Source of the DNA: CAYMRB01 sp964392615
GTDB taxonomy: Bacteria; Planctomycetota; UBA8108
NCBI GenBank assembly: GCA_964392615.1
Contig: CAYMRB010000181.1
Coordinates: 1 to 18,192 of the forward strand
Direction: 5' to 3'
Length of the DNA stretch: 18,192 nt
Within the stretch, counting starts at the first letter, position 1; each line of letters begins with the position of its first letter. Below, one piece after another: positions 8,022 to 15,367 of the stretch. Below the pieces are notes generated by a model. It was given only the letters and a program-made list of their open reading frames with translations. It did no database searches and was not told where the DNA came from. Made by a program: the position numbers and the translations under genes.

Positions 8022-8815
8022 GTGAGCTCCGCCGTCCACTCGACGTCCGCCTCGGTCAGGCCGAAGCTCGTGGCGACGCTGCACATTCCGGAGAAGAGGT
8101 CGATGACGGCGGCGGCCTCGACGAGACCCGCCTCGGACAGACCGAACTGCCGACCGGCAGTCGAATGGGCGTCCACTCAGTAATAGCAGGCGTTCACGGC
8201 AGACACCGCGACCGCCACGAGCTCCTTCGTCAGGTTCCTCAGCTTCCCCGAGCCCATGATCGCCTTGTACGAGTCCCACTTCGCTCGCAGCATCGCCGGC
8301 TGGTGGGCCAGGGCTTTGAAGATGTTGGGCACGAACGGGACGCCCATCGCCGATCGGATCTCGTCGTAGACTCCGCGCACCGTCTCGTCGGCCGATTCGA
8401 GGACGTACGGGACGTTGACGTCGACCTCTCGATCGATCAGCGACATATCGCCGGCCGCGAGCTTGCGGGGGCGCAGCTCCGAATCGATGTGCAGCGCGTG
8501 AGCGAAGCTGTCGAATCCTTCGAAGAAATCCGCCACCGCGATCGCCTCGAGCTCCTGGCCTTCGCTCAGTCCGGCGCGGCGAATCTCGCGCTTCTGAAAC
8601 GTGACCATGTACGCGTTCGCCTTGGCGATCGCTACGGCCAGACCCATGAGCTGCTTGGTCGGGGCATTGATCTCGCCTCCTGTCACGACGGCTTGGTACC
8701 GCTTCCAGCTCGTCGTGAGGTAGGCTTCATTCGCGGCGATACGCTCGAAGACGGCGGGTGCGCGTGAGAGCGCGAAGTGCGATTTGATCTCGTCCAGGAC
8801 CGCACTACCGGGCAT
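8018..8815 (-). CDS. AhpD-like double carboxymuconolactone decarboxylase domain selenoprotein (CxxU), TGA read as Sec
   Basis: The CMD/AhpD family contains thiol peroxidase-type reductases and decarboxylases. The start is ATG 8815, preceded by GGGAGG at good spacing. A conventional frame ends at TGA 8177-8179 after residue 212 (NACYY), but the same frame continues for 52 codons to TAA at 8018. The continuation (VDAHSTAGRQFGLSEAG) is exactly what follows the second Cys in AhpD proteins, and 46 of its 52 codons end in G or C, as in the neighbours. Reading TGA as selenocysteine gives 265 residues and the complete catalytic pattern E198-x11-C210-YY-U213-x3-H217, matching AhpD E-x11-CxxC-x3-H. The N-terminal half is a second CMD copy without the redox pair. 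A hairpin directly after UGA supports Sec insertion. AhpD-like selenoproteins are a known bacterial class. A Cys-to-stop mutation or sequencing error is the alternative. Confidence 0.88.
8135..8174 (-). promoter_or_regulatory. Candidate bacterial SECIS hairpin downstream of the UGA
   Basis: Read on the minus strand, the hairpin begins two bases after the UGA. The outer stem is GGAC (8174-8171) with GUCC (8138-8135), then GCC (8170-8168) with GGU (8143-8141). After an internal loop comes a perfect six-pair upper stem, ACUGCC (8161-8156) with GGCAGU (8151-8146), which can be extended by a G-U pair. The apical loop is GGUC (8155-8152), 21 bases after the UGA. SelB recognises the apical loop of the E. 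coli fdhF element, which by memory also contains GGUC at a similar distance. Pairing was done by eye, without energy calculation. Confidence 0.7.
8177..8179 (-). other. In-frame UGA, probable selenocysteine codon
   Basis: TGA occupies codon 213 of the AhpD-like gene, at the position of the second (resolving or attacking) cysteine of the CxxC motif. Cys-to-Sec replacement at exactly such redox positions is the rule in bacterial selenoproteins. The real stop would be TAA at 8018-8020. No selA, selB, selC or selD lies in the window, so Sec decoding in this host is inferred. Confidence 0.85.
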
Positions 8816-8838
8816 GACATGACCTCCCTTCGGGTTTG

Positions 8839-8864
8839 CTTGTGGGCACGATCGTGCCGGCAAG
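8839..8864. promoter_or_regulatory. Inverted repeat in the MFS to AhpD-like gap
   Basis: The 61-base gap between the MFS stop and the AhpD-like start contains the perfect 14-bp palindrome GGCACGATCGTGCC (8845-8858). It is flanked by CTTG and CAAG, giving an interrupted 13-bp-arm inverted repeat. No T-run follows on either strand, so it does not look like an intrinsic terminator. It could be an operator giving the selenoprotein its own control, or an mRNA processing or attenuation hairpin. The role is inference. Confidence 0.4.
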
Positions 8865-8876
8865 GGCCGGGTCGAG

Positions 8877-10181
8877 TCAACAACGCTCCCGCGACCCGGC
8901 GGCGGGCTGTCGCGGAACGCCGGAGGACTTCGCCGCGGGAGCCGCACCGCTCGACCGATCCACACGCCGCTGTCGAGCTCGTGCGACCCAGATCGGCACG
9001 CTCGACGCGGTGAAGATCGCCGTCGCGGTGAGGGAGATCGAGCCGACCGTCGCGAACAGCGCGTGGAACCCGGCGTGTCGAGCGATCAGGCCGAGCACCG
9101 GCGCGCCGCCGACGAAGCCGAGGTCGACCATCATCAGGGACAGCGCCGATCCGGTGCCGCTGAAGTGTCGCGGGAAGCGCTCGAGCGCGATCGACATCAT
9201 CGTCTGGAACGTGAACGCGTGGCCGGTGCCGCCGATGAGCCCCGGGACGATCAGCTGCCACGGGTCTGCCGCGTCGATCCACAGGAACGACAGGATGCCG
9301 ATGGCGTGGGTCGCGAAGCCAGCGATCAGCGACTTGCGTCGGCCGATGATGTCCGGAACTCGCCGCAGCGACAGCCGTACGATGAGGCCCCAGCCGCCGT
9401 AGCCGAGGAAGTAGATCCCGACGCCGACGTCCGACGAGTTCGGCGCACGCGTGCGGTCGACGAACTCGGCGAGGAAGCCGAACGGGACCGCCATCGAGAT
9501 CCCGAACGCTAGCTGGACGAGGAGGATTGTTCCCGGCCAGTGGGCCCGCGCGGTGCGGATGAAGTCGACGAGGCGGGTCGGCCCGGAGCGGTGGTCCGGA
9601 TGCAACGGTCGCAGAAATGCCAGGAGCACGATCGGCAGGACCATCGCGCAGGCGGCCGTCAGGAACAGCGCGACGAAATCCTCGCGTCCGCGTTCTCCCG
9701 CGCCGAGGATCCAGTCGCCGAGCCACGGCCCCGCGAACAACCCGAGGAAGCCGGCGGCGCCGAGCGATCCGATCGCCTCGGTGCGACGGCCGGGCGGCGC
9801 GATCTGCGTGATGTACGTCAGGCTGCTCGCGAACACGAACGCCGGGCCGAGGACGGACAGCGCGCGCAGGATCCAGATCAGCGGGCCGAGGTCGGTGACG
9901 AGCAGGTTGCCGAGCGCGCCGATTGCGAAGAGGACGATTCCGGCGCCCTACGTCGTCCGCGCGCCGACGCGGTTGATCCACTGGCCGAGCCACGGTCGCA
10001 GCAGGAGTCCGGCGATCGCCCCGGTGCCCATGATCCAGCCGATGCGATCGACGTCGCCGCCGAGCCACGAGATCCAGCGCGCATAGTGCGCCATCAACGC
10101 GTTCCCCATCACGAACGAGACCATGCTCGCGAACGCGGCGAAGAAGGATCGGTCGTAGAGGCGGTCGGAGTACGGGGACAT
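8877..10181 (-). pseudogene. MFS transporter interrupted by one in-frame TAG (possible sequencing error)
   Basis: One frame from ATG 10181 to TGA 8877-8879 would encode about 434 residues, a normal size for a major facilitator superfamily permease of about 12 membrane segments. It is broken only by TAG at 9948-9950 (codon 78), right after WINRVGARTT. This is the loop 2-3 motif A region, and the downstream part resumes at once with hydrophobic GAGIVLFAIGALG. Both sides look fully conserved: the next segment has IAPPGRRTEAIGSLG, and a later loop has PDIIGRRKSL. A single TTG-to-TAG change would explain it, since Leu would suit the site. The start is uncertain because ATG 10181 lacks a Shine-Dalgarno sequence; TTG 10229 is an alternative. 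The gene lies 61 bases upstream of the AhpD-like gene, probably in one transcript. The substrate is unknown. It is either a recent pseudogene or an assembly or sequencing error. Confidence 0.85.
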
Positions 10182-10216
10182 CGGGGGGAGCCGGGGGAGG
10201 AGGGGGCGAACGCGCG

Positions 10217-10222
10217 AGTATA
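10217..10222 (-). promoter_or_regulatory. Possible -10 element for the MFS/AhpD-like unit
   Basis: TATACT on the minus strand matches five of six consensus -10 bases in an otherwise GC-rich gap. It lies about 35 bases before the chosen ATG at 10181. No good -35 hexamer is visible at 16-18 bp spacing, so this is a weak call. The same gap (10182-10294) must also hold the promoter of the divergent LamG gene, which I could not identify. Confidence 0.25.
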
Positions 10223-10294
10223 ACGGCAAGTGCGCTGCGCGCTATCGCGAAAGGGATCCGTTTCGTACCATCGCGGGCTCCCAGGAGGAATGAA

Positions 10295-13200
10295 ATGAAC
10301 CGAGACCGCACCGCTCGTTCGCGTTGGTCGACCGTCGTCCTCGTCGCGTCGGTCGTGTCAGCTGTCTTCGTCGCGCGTCCTCTGCTCGCGATCCCCGACG
10401 GCCTCGTGCACCACTGGAACCTCGACGAGGGGCCGGACTGGCACGACGCGGCGTTTCGTTCGCGCTCGGCCGTCGTCGTCGCGCGCGATAGCGTCGGCGC
10501 GGCTCACGCGACCCTGCGCAACATGGACGCGAGCGATTGGGTCTCCGGCCGTCAGTTCACCGCGTTGGAGTTCGACGGCTCTGACGACTATCTCGAGACC
10601 GCGACGTCGATCTCGAAGTCGCTCGCGGGCGACGCGAGCCTCGCGTTTTGGATCCGCACGACGAGCACGGGTGGCCGTTCGGGGCTCGAGTCGCCGGGGG
10701 TGACGGGAGTCGCGTCCGTCGACGGTGAAGGCGCGCAGTGGGGATGGATCGACCGCGGGGGGCGCATTGCGTTGTCGATTCGCGGGGCCGATGGCGTGGT
10801 ACGCTCGGCCGCTCCGATCAGTGACGGCCGCTGGCATCACGTTGCGATCTCGCGCGATGCGAAACGCGGTGCCGTGCGGCTCTGGGTCGACGGCAAGCTG
10901 TCCGACCGGGCGACGGGGCCCATCGGATCCGTTCGGGGTGCCTTTTCGTCGCTCGGCCGCATCGAGTCCGCGGGAGGCTCCTCGCTCCACCTCCGCGGCC
11001 GATTGGACCAGATCCACGTGTTCGACCGCGCCATCGACGCAAGGACGGTCGAGCAGCTCGTCAGCAACCACGCGCCGAAGATCTGGACGAGCCGAACGCG
11101 CGGGACGAGTGCGGCGCGGTTTTCGACGGAGAGTGTGCTGTATCGCGCGTACGACCCGGACGGAGACGAGCTGGCTGTCGTTGCGCATGGGGCTCCGAAG
11201 CACGGCGAGGTCGAGTCGAACGGCGACGGCACGTTCACTTACGGCGCGAACGCCGGATTCACGGGCGAGGACTCCTTCCGCGTGACGATCGAGGACGGGC
11301 GTGGCGGCTTCGCGACGGCCGACGTCGAGGTTGTCGTGCTGGGGGCTTCGACGCCGAGCGCGTCGAATCGCACGACGACGTTCACCGATTGCGCGCCGGT
11401 CGAGGCCGGCGGTTGGACGATTGCGCTCAGCGGTCGTCGCGTGCCGCGCGCGTTCGACGCGGACGGCGACGGCGACAACGACCTCTTCGTCGGACATGGC
11501 GGCACGGTGTGGCGATACGAGAACACGGGCACGGCGCGGCGGCCGTCGTTCGCTGCTGGAGTGCGGGTGCAGGACAGGGGCGAGCCGATCGCGTTGTCGA
11601 GGTCGGCATCGATCGCGGTGACGGGTGTCGCCGATCTCTTCGTCGTCGACGCGTCACGACGAGTTCGCGTCTACAAGAGCGGCGCCGTCGGCGGCGTCAT
11701 TCCGATCGTTCAGCAGGTCACCGTGCGCGATGGGGCGAACCGTCCGTTCGTCCTGCCCGACGAGCGCTTCGACGTCGCCGATTGGGACGGGGACTCGCTG
11801 CCGGACATCGTCAGCGGCACGCGGTCGGGCGAGGTACGCGTCTACAGAAACCTCGGTACGGCCGAGAAGCCTCGCTTCGACGGGGAGAGCTACGCCGTCA
11901 TCGAGTCGGGGTCGTACAACCTCGAGCCTCGCGTGTTCGACATCAACCGCAACGGCAAGCCGGACTACGTCCGCGGCATCAACTGGGGCTCGATCGACTT
12001 CTGGTTCGATCCGCCGTCGACCGGTGGCCTCGGAAACCGCCGCGGCCGGATCACCGTAACCGATGCCGATGGCCGCCCGGTCGACATGAAGCGTCTGACG
12101 GACGGCGCGATCGTCGACTTTGCCGATCTCGACGGCGATGGAGTGTTCGACATCGTCATCGGCGGCAACGCGGGGTCGGAGATCCTGATCGCGTACGGCA
12201 GGGCCGTGACCACGGCCGACAGCATCGCCGCGATCGAGGCGCTCTACGACGCGTACCGGGACGACCTCGGCGCCGCACTCGAAGCCGATGGGCAGAAGCT
12301 GCTCGAGGCGATCCGGAATCACGAGCGAAACATCATCTCTCACATGTACGCAGCGGCGCTTCCGGAGCGTCGCGCGATGTTCGCGCAGCTCGCGAAGCAC
12401 GTGCGCAAGTACCCGTTCCTGCAGCTCTCGAAACCGCTCGACACCGAGAAGTACCACCACGTGCCGGGCATCGCCGGACAGAACCTGCTGACGATGCACC
12501 AGCTGCTGCCCGACACGCCGACGCATCGACGCAACGTCGCGGGCGCGACAGGGCTCACCGGGCTACATCGCGAGATCTACCTGGCCGCGGCGCTCCACGT
12601 CGGCGACAACCAGCGCGGCACGCGCGGCCAGCTCGAGTCGGTCCTCGCGTTGATGCGGCACGTGCCGCCGGAGATCTTCCCGGACACGCTGCTGACCCTG
12701 AACCACTACCGAGGCGACGGTCGGGGCGGGCACGTCGCGTCGTTTACCAGCGCGAAGAATACGTTCGACTTCGGCCAGGGGCGCAACGTCGCGGAGTGGG
12801 CGGCCGACCTCTCTGCGGCGATCGAGTCGCACTACGGCGAGAAGGTCCACCGCGGCGACTACTTCACGTTCGTCATGGGGCACGAGGTGACGCACTCGCT
12901 CGACGCCTACGTGCGCTCGCGTGCCAACAAGGACCTGGCGCGACGGTGGGGCCAGACGCTCGTGCGAGCGGCAGGGCCCGATGTCGTCGGGCGCGAGGAC
13001 GGCTGGATCGACCGGAACGCGACGCGCAAGCGCTTCAAGAGCCGTGGGCACTGGGATGGCGACGCTCGCACGTGGAATGAAGCGTGGAAGCGCTATTGGA
13101 AGGAGGGCCCGGGGGGCGAGTGGAATGCGCTGGCGAGCATGCGGCTCAATATCCAGTTCTTCCTCGGCGCGCCGCAGGAGTCGCTCGCGACGCAGGCGAA

Positions 13201-13549
13201 CCACCACCACGCGCACTCCGAGGCGCGGCTCATCGGCGCCGCCGATCGCTGGCGCCGCGCGGTCGAGTCCGGCCTCGAGCCGATGCACGCCTGCGTCGAC
13301 GAGGTCGTGCTCTTCCTCGACTTCCAGTCGGCCGGGCTCAACAAGGTCGTGCTGTACGACACGACCGGAGTGCCCGAGCCATATCCGCACGCCCGCTACG
13401 ACATTTCCTGGGCGTGGCTCGAGCGGGACGACGTCGGCCGCATCACGACGATCACCGTCGACGACCGGGTCTACCGCGTCACGTACGATGCCGATGGCCG
13501 CGTCGAGACGTTCGTGACGAGCTTCTCGATCGGCCCGTCGGAGAAGTGA
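10295..13549 (+). CDS. Secreted LamG / cadherin-like / FG-GAP protein with C-terminal HEVTH putative metallopeptidase
   Basis: This is a 1084-residue protein starting at ATG 10295, preceded by an excellent AGGAGG (10283-10288) at 6-base spacing. A signal peptide with an Arg-rich n-region and hydrophobic core ends near residue 32 (PLLA/IPDG). Domains in order: LamG/concanavalin-like (about 33-255, with GRWHHVAISRD and LDQIHVFDRAID); a cadherin-like/tandem-95 module (about 260-350, with AYDPDGDELAV and GDGTFTYGANAGFTGEDSF); then four FG-GAP/VCBS beta-propeller repeats with calcium loops near residues 388 (DADGDGDND), 496 (DWDGDSLPD), 549 (DINRNGKPD) and 611 (DLDGDGVFD). The last 430 residues match nothing I recognise but carry HEVTH at 863-867 after a hydrophobic run (YFTFVMG), and a His-rich NHHHAH at 969-974. 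The HExxH suggests a zinc metallopeptidase; the third ligand is not evident. It is probably extracellular or periplasmic. It stands alone between oppositely oriented genes. Confidence 0.82.
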   Translation: MNRDRTARSRWSTVVLVASVVSAVFVARPLLAIPDGLVHHWNLDEGPDWHDAAFRSRSAVVVARDSVGAAHATLRNMDASDWVSGRQFTALEFDGSDDYLETATSISKSLAGDASLAFWIRTTSTGGRSGLESPGVTGVASVDGEGAQWGWIDRGGRIALSIRGADGVVRSAAPISDGRWHHVAISRDAKRGAVRLWVDGKLSDRATGPIGSVRGAFSSLGRIESAGGSSLHLRGRLDQIHVFDRAIDARTVEQLVSNHAPKIWTSRTRGTSAARFSTESVLYRAYDPDGDELAVVAHGAPKHGEVESNGDGTFTYGANAGFTGEDSFRVTIEDGRGGFATADVEVVVLGASTPSASNRTTTFTDCAPVEAGGWTIALSGRRVPRAFDADGDGDNDLFVGHGGTVWRYENTGTARRPSFAAGVRVQDRGEPIALSRSASIAVTGVADLFVVDASRRVRVYKSGAVGGVIPIVQQVTVRDGANRPFVLPDERFDVADWDGDSLPDIVSGTRSGEVRVYRNLGTAEKPRFDGESYAVIESGSYNLEPRVFDINRNGKPDYVRGINWGSIDFWFDPPSTGGLGNRRGRITVTDADGRPVDMKRLTDGAIVDFADLDGDGVFDIVIGGNAGSEILIAYGRAVTTADSIAAIEALYDAYRDDLGAALEADGQKLLEAIRNHERNIISHMYAAALPERRAMFAQLAKHVRKYPFLQLSKPLDTEKYHHVPGIAGQNLLTMHQLLPDTPTHRRNVAGATGLTGLHREIYLAAALHVGDNQRGTRGQLESVLALMRHVPPEIFPDTLLTLNHYRGDGRGGHVASFTSAKNTFDFGQGRNVAEWAADLSAAIESHYGEKVHRGDYFTFVMGHEVTHSLDAYVRSRANKDLARRWGQTLVRAAGPDVVGREDGWIDRNATRKRFKSRGHWDGDARTWNEAWKRYWKEGPGGEWNALASMRLNIQFFLGAPQESLATQANHHHAHSEARLIGAADRWRRAVESGLEPMHACVDEVVLFLDFQSAGLNKVVLYDTTGVPEPYPHARYDISWAWLERDDVGRITTITVDDRVYRVTYDADGRVETFVTSFSIGPSEK

Positions 13550-13552
13550 CTC

Positions 13553-15151
13553 TCACGTCACCGCGTCCCAGCTCAGCCCGAAACGCTTCAGGTACTTGCG
13601 CAGGCGGTCGGAGTCGTTGGGGCTCGTGCGCCGCTGCCGGCTCGCCGCGAAGAGGGTGCGCCCCGCCTCGGCGAGGGTGCGGCTCTGGCGACACACGCGA
13701 ATCACGTCGGCCAGCTGCACGCGATCGAAGCGGTCGAGCTCGTCGACCGCGTCGCGGCCGAGCACTTCCGTCAGAACGTCGGAGCCGGTGTCGGCGTCGC
13801 GCGCTTCCTCGCGCCAGCTGCGTTTCAGGCGGGCGATCTCCGCGGTCACGCCCACGACGTCGATCCTACCGCTCTGCGACAGCGTGGCGAGGCGCGTGAC
13901 CGCGGCGCCGAGGTCGCGAAAGTTCGCTTTCCAGGTCGCCTCGGTCGACGTTGCGAAATCCAGGAACGCGTCGCGCGCTTCCCTGTTGAAGGTCACGCGG
14001 GCTCCGTGTCGACGCGCGAAGCGATCGAGCTCGTAACTCAGATTCGGATCGATGTCCTCCCGTCGGTCGCTCAATCCGGGAAGCTCGAAGCTCCACAGGT
14101 GGATTCGCGACAGCAGGTCGTCGCGGAAGCGCCCCTCGGCGCAGGCTCGCAGCAGGTCGCGATTCGTTCCGGCGATGAGCTGGAAGTCGCTGTCGATCTC
14201 CGCGTCCGAGCCCACGGGCGCGAAGCGCTTCTCCTCGAGCGCGCGCAGGAGCATCGCCTGCTCGTCGGCGCCCAGCTCGCCGATCTCGTCGAGGAACAGG
14301 ATGCCGCGATTCGCGGTGCGCAGCAGGCCGCGTCGATCGTTGAGTGCACCGGTGAACGCGCCTTTGACGTGGCCGAACAGGGTCGACAACGCTGCGTCTC
14401 CTCGCAGCGTGGCGCAGTTGACCTCGACGAATTGGCCCTCCACCTGATTGCGGCTTCTCTTGAGGTCGTAGATCCTCCTCGCGAGGTGGGACTTCCCCGC
14501 GCCCGTGGGGCCGGTCAACAGGATCGGCTCGCGCGAGCGCACGGCGACCGTCTCGATGCCCTCGATCAGTCGGTTGAATCGCTCGTTGCGTGTGTCGATG
14601 CCCGACTTCAGGAACGAGACGCTCTCCGTGCACTCCTGCTGGAAGCGGGAGGCGAGGCGATCGTAGCGCGACAGGTCGAGGTCGATGATCTCGAACCGTC
14701 CGCGATCACGAGAGCTTCGCGGCAGATAGGGCACCGCCTGAATCAGGCGTGCCGGGAAGTGCCGCGACTCGGTCAACAGGAAGAGGCAGATCTGCGCGAC
14801 GTGTGTTCCGGTCGTGATGTTGACCAGGTACGACTCGCGGTCCGTGTCGAACGGATACCCGCTGGCGAACTCGTAGAAGGCCGCGAACACCTCCTCGAAG
14901 TCCCACGGATCGGTGAACCGCACGCCGTGGCACCGCACCTCCGTCTGCGGCGAGACGGCCGCGATGTCTCGCGCGACCACCTCCGCGGTCGCTTCGTGCC
15001 CGCACTGAAAGATGAGCTCGAAGCGATCGAAGAGCAGATCCTCGTGCTGGAAGAGGGACACCGTGGGCCGCCAACGGTCCCAGCGGTTCGCCCCGGCGCC
15101 CTGGTCCAGCTTGAGTCCGAGGAGGCCGATGCCGACCTGACGTCGTCTCAT
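13553..15151 (-). CDS. rtcR: RtcR, CARF-domain sigma-54-dependent activator of the RNA repair operon
   Basis: This 532-residue protein aligns along its whole length with E. coli RtcR as I recall it. The N-terminal CARF-type sensor (about 1-185) has RWSKWRPT-like NRWDRWRPT, SPQTEV, DPWDFEEV and NITTGTHVAQIC. The AAA+ domain follows, with Walker A GPTGAGKS (214-221), the sigma-54 contact loop GAFTGA (264-269) and Walker B LFLDE (285-289). The C terminus ends with the DNA-binding region NDSDRLRKYLKRFGLSWDAV. RtcR is known to be held inactive by its N-terminal domain and activated by damage-derived RNA ligands, after which it drives sigma-54 transcription of the rtc genes. Here it is divergent from rtcA across a 216-base gap. 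It is convergent with the LamG gene, only 3 bases away. ATG 15151 is supported by homology from the first residues; there is no strong Shine-Dalgarno sequence. Confidence 0.97.
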   Translation of the reverse strand: MRRRQVGIGLLGLKLDQGAGANRWDRWRPTVSLFQHEDLLFDRFELIFQCGHEATAEVVARDIAAVSPQTEVRCHGVRFTDPWDFEEVFAAFYEFASGYPFDTDRESYLVNITTGTHVAQICLFLLTESRHFPARLIQAVPYLPRSSRDRGRFEIIDLDLSRYDRLASRFQQECTESVSFLKSGIDTRNERFNRLIEGIETVAVRSREPILLTGPTGAGKSHLARRIYDLKRSRNQVEGQFVEVNCATLRGDAALSTLFGHVKGAFTGALNDRRGLLRTANRGILFLDEIGELGADEQAMLLRALEEKRFAPVGSDAEIDSDFQLIAGTNRDLLRACAEGRFRDDLLSRIHLWSFELPGLSDRREDIDPNLSYELDRFARRHGARVTFNREARDAFLDFATSTEATWKANFRDLGAAVTRLATLSQSGRIDVVGVTAEIARLKRSWREEARDADTGSDVLTEVLGRDAVDELDRFDRVQLADVIRVCRQSRTLAEAGRTLFAASRQRRTSPNDSDRLRKYLKRFGLSWDAVT

Positions 15152-15367
15152 GGGGCATAGCCAGCGATACAGATGGATAGAGTCCGAGACGACAGGCTAT
15201 CATGATCGCCGGAGTCTTCCGAGGGGTTGCCAGGCAGGGAGCATGTAAAGCATTCTGTAGAAGCAGGTTACGGGCTTTCTGCGATGGCTCGGACGAGATG
15301 GCACACCGTGTGAAATAGGCTCTGTGGATCAGCGAGACCCACGGCAGTGAAAGAAGAGGCGAGCCCC
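15152..15367 (+). promoter_or_regulatory. rtcR-rtcA divergent control region with candidate sigma-54 promoters
   Basis: This 216-base intergenic region should hold the RtcR-dependent promoter of rtcAB. Two candidates are visible on the plus strand. At 15299-15314, TGGCACACCGTGTGAA has a perfect -24 TGGCAC but an imperfect -12 (GTGAA instead of TTGCA), with a predicted start about 42 bases before rtcA. At 15237-15252, GGGAGCATGTAAAGCA keeps the GG and GC with the correct 10-base separation but has a weak -24. Upstream are short inverted repeats that could be RtcR sites: CGGA-gtct-TCCG (15210-15221) and TGCC-a-GGCA (15228-15236). The overall role is expected from the family; the choice between candidates is open. 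Confidence 0.5.

Noticed and set aside
7011..8279. Antisense frame opposite the RND permease 2 end and the AhpD-like tail
   Set aside because: It is composed of Arg/His/Asp-rich low-complexity sequence and overlaps two supported genes in other frames.
8177..8815. AhpD-like gene as a plain 212-residue protein ending at TGA
   Set aside because: The truncation would cut inside the redox motif, while the frame beyond TGA is conserved and has normal codon usage with a SECIS-like hairpin. Sec readthrough explains more of the sequence.
8839..8864. Intrinsic terminator after the MFS gene
   Set aside because: The hairpin has no T-run on either strand and lies just before a well-placed start with a good ribosome binding site.
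9948..9950. TAG in the MFS gene as a pyrrolysine codon
   Set aside because: Pyrrolysine is essentially limited to methylamine methyltransferases and related proteins in a few lineages. Nothing in the window suggests a pyl system, so a mutation or sequencing error is simpler.
8683..10311. Long minus-strand frame of over 500 codons overlapping the MFS gene
   Set aside because: Its translation is Arg/Pro-rich low-complexity sequence typical of out-of-frame reading of GC-rich DNA, while another frame gives a convincing membrane transporter.
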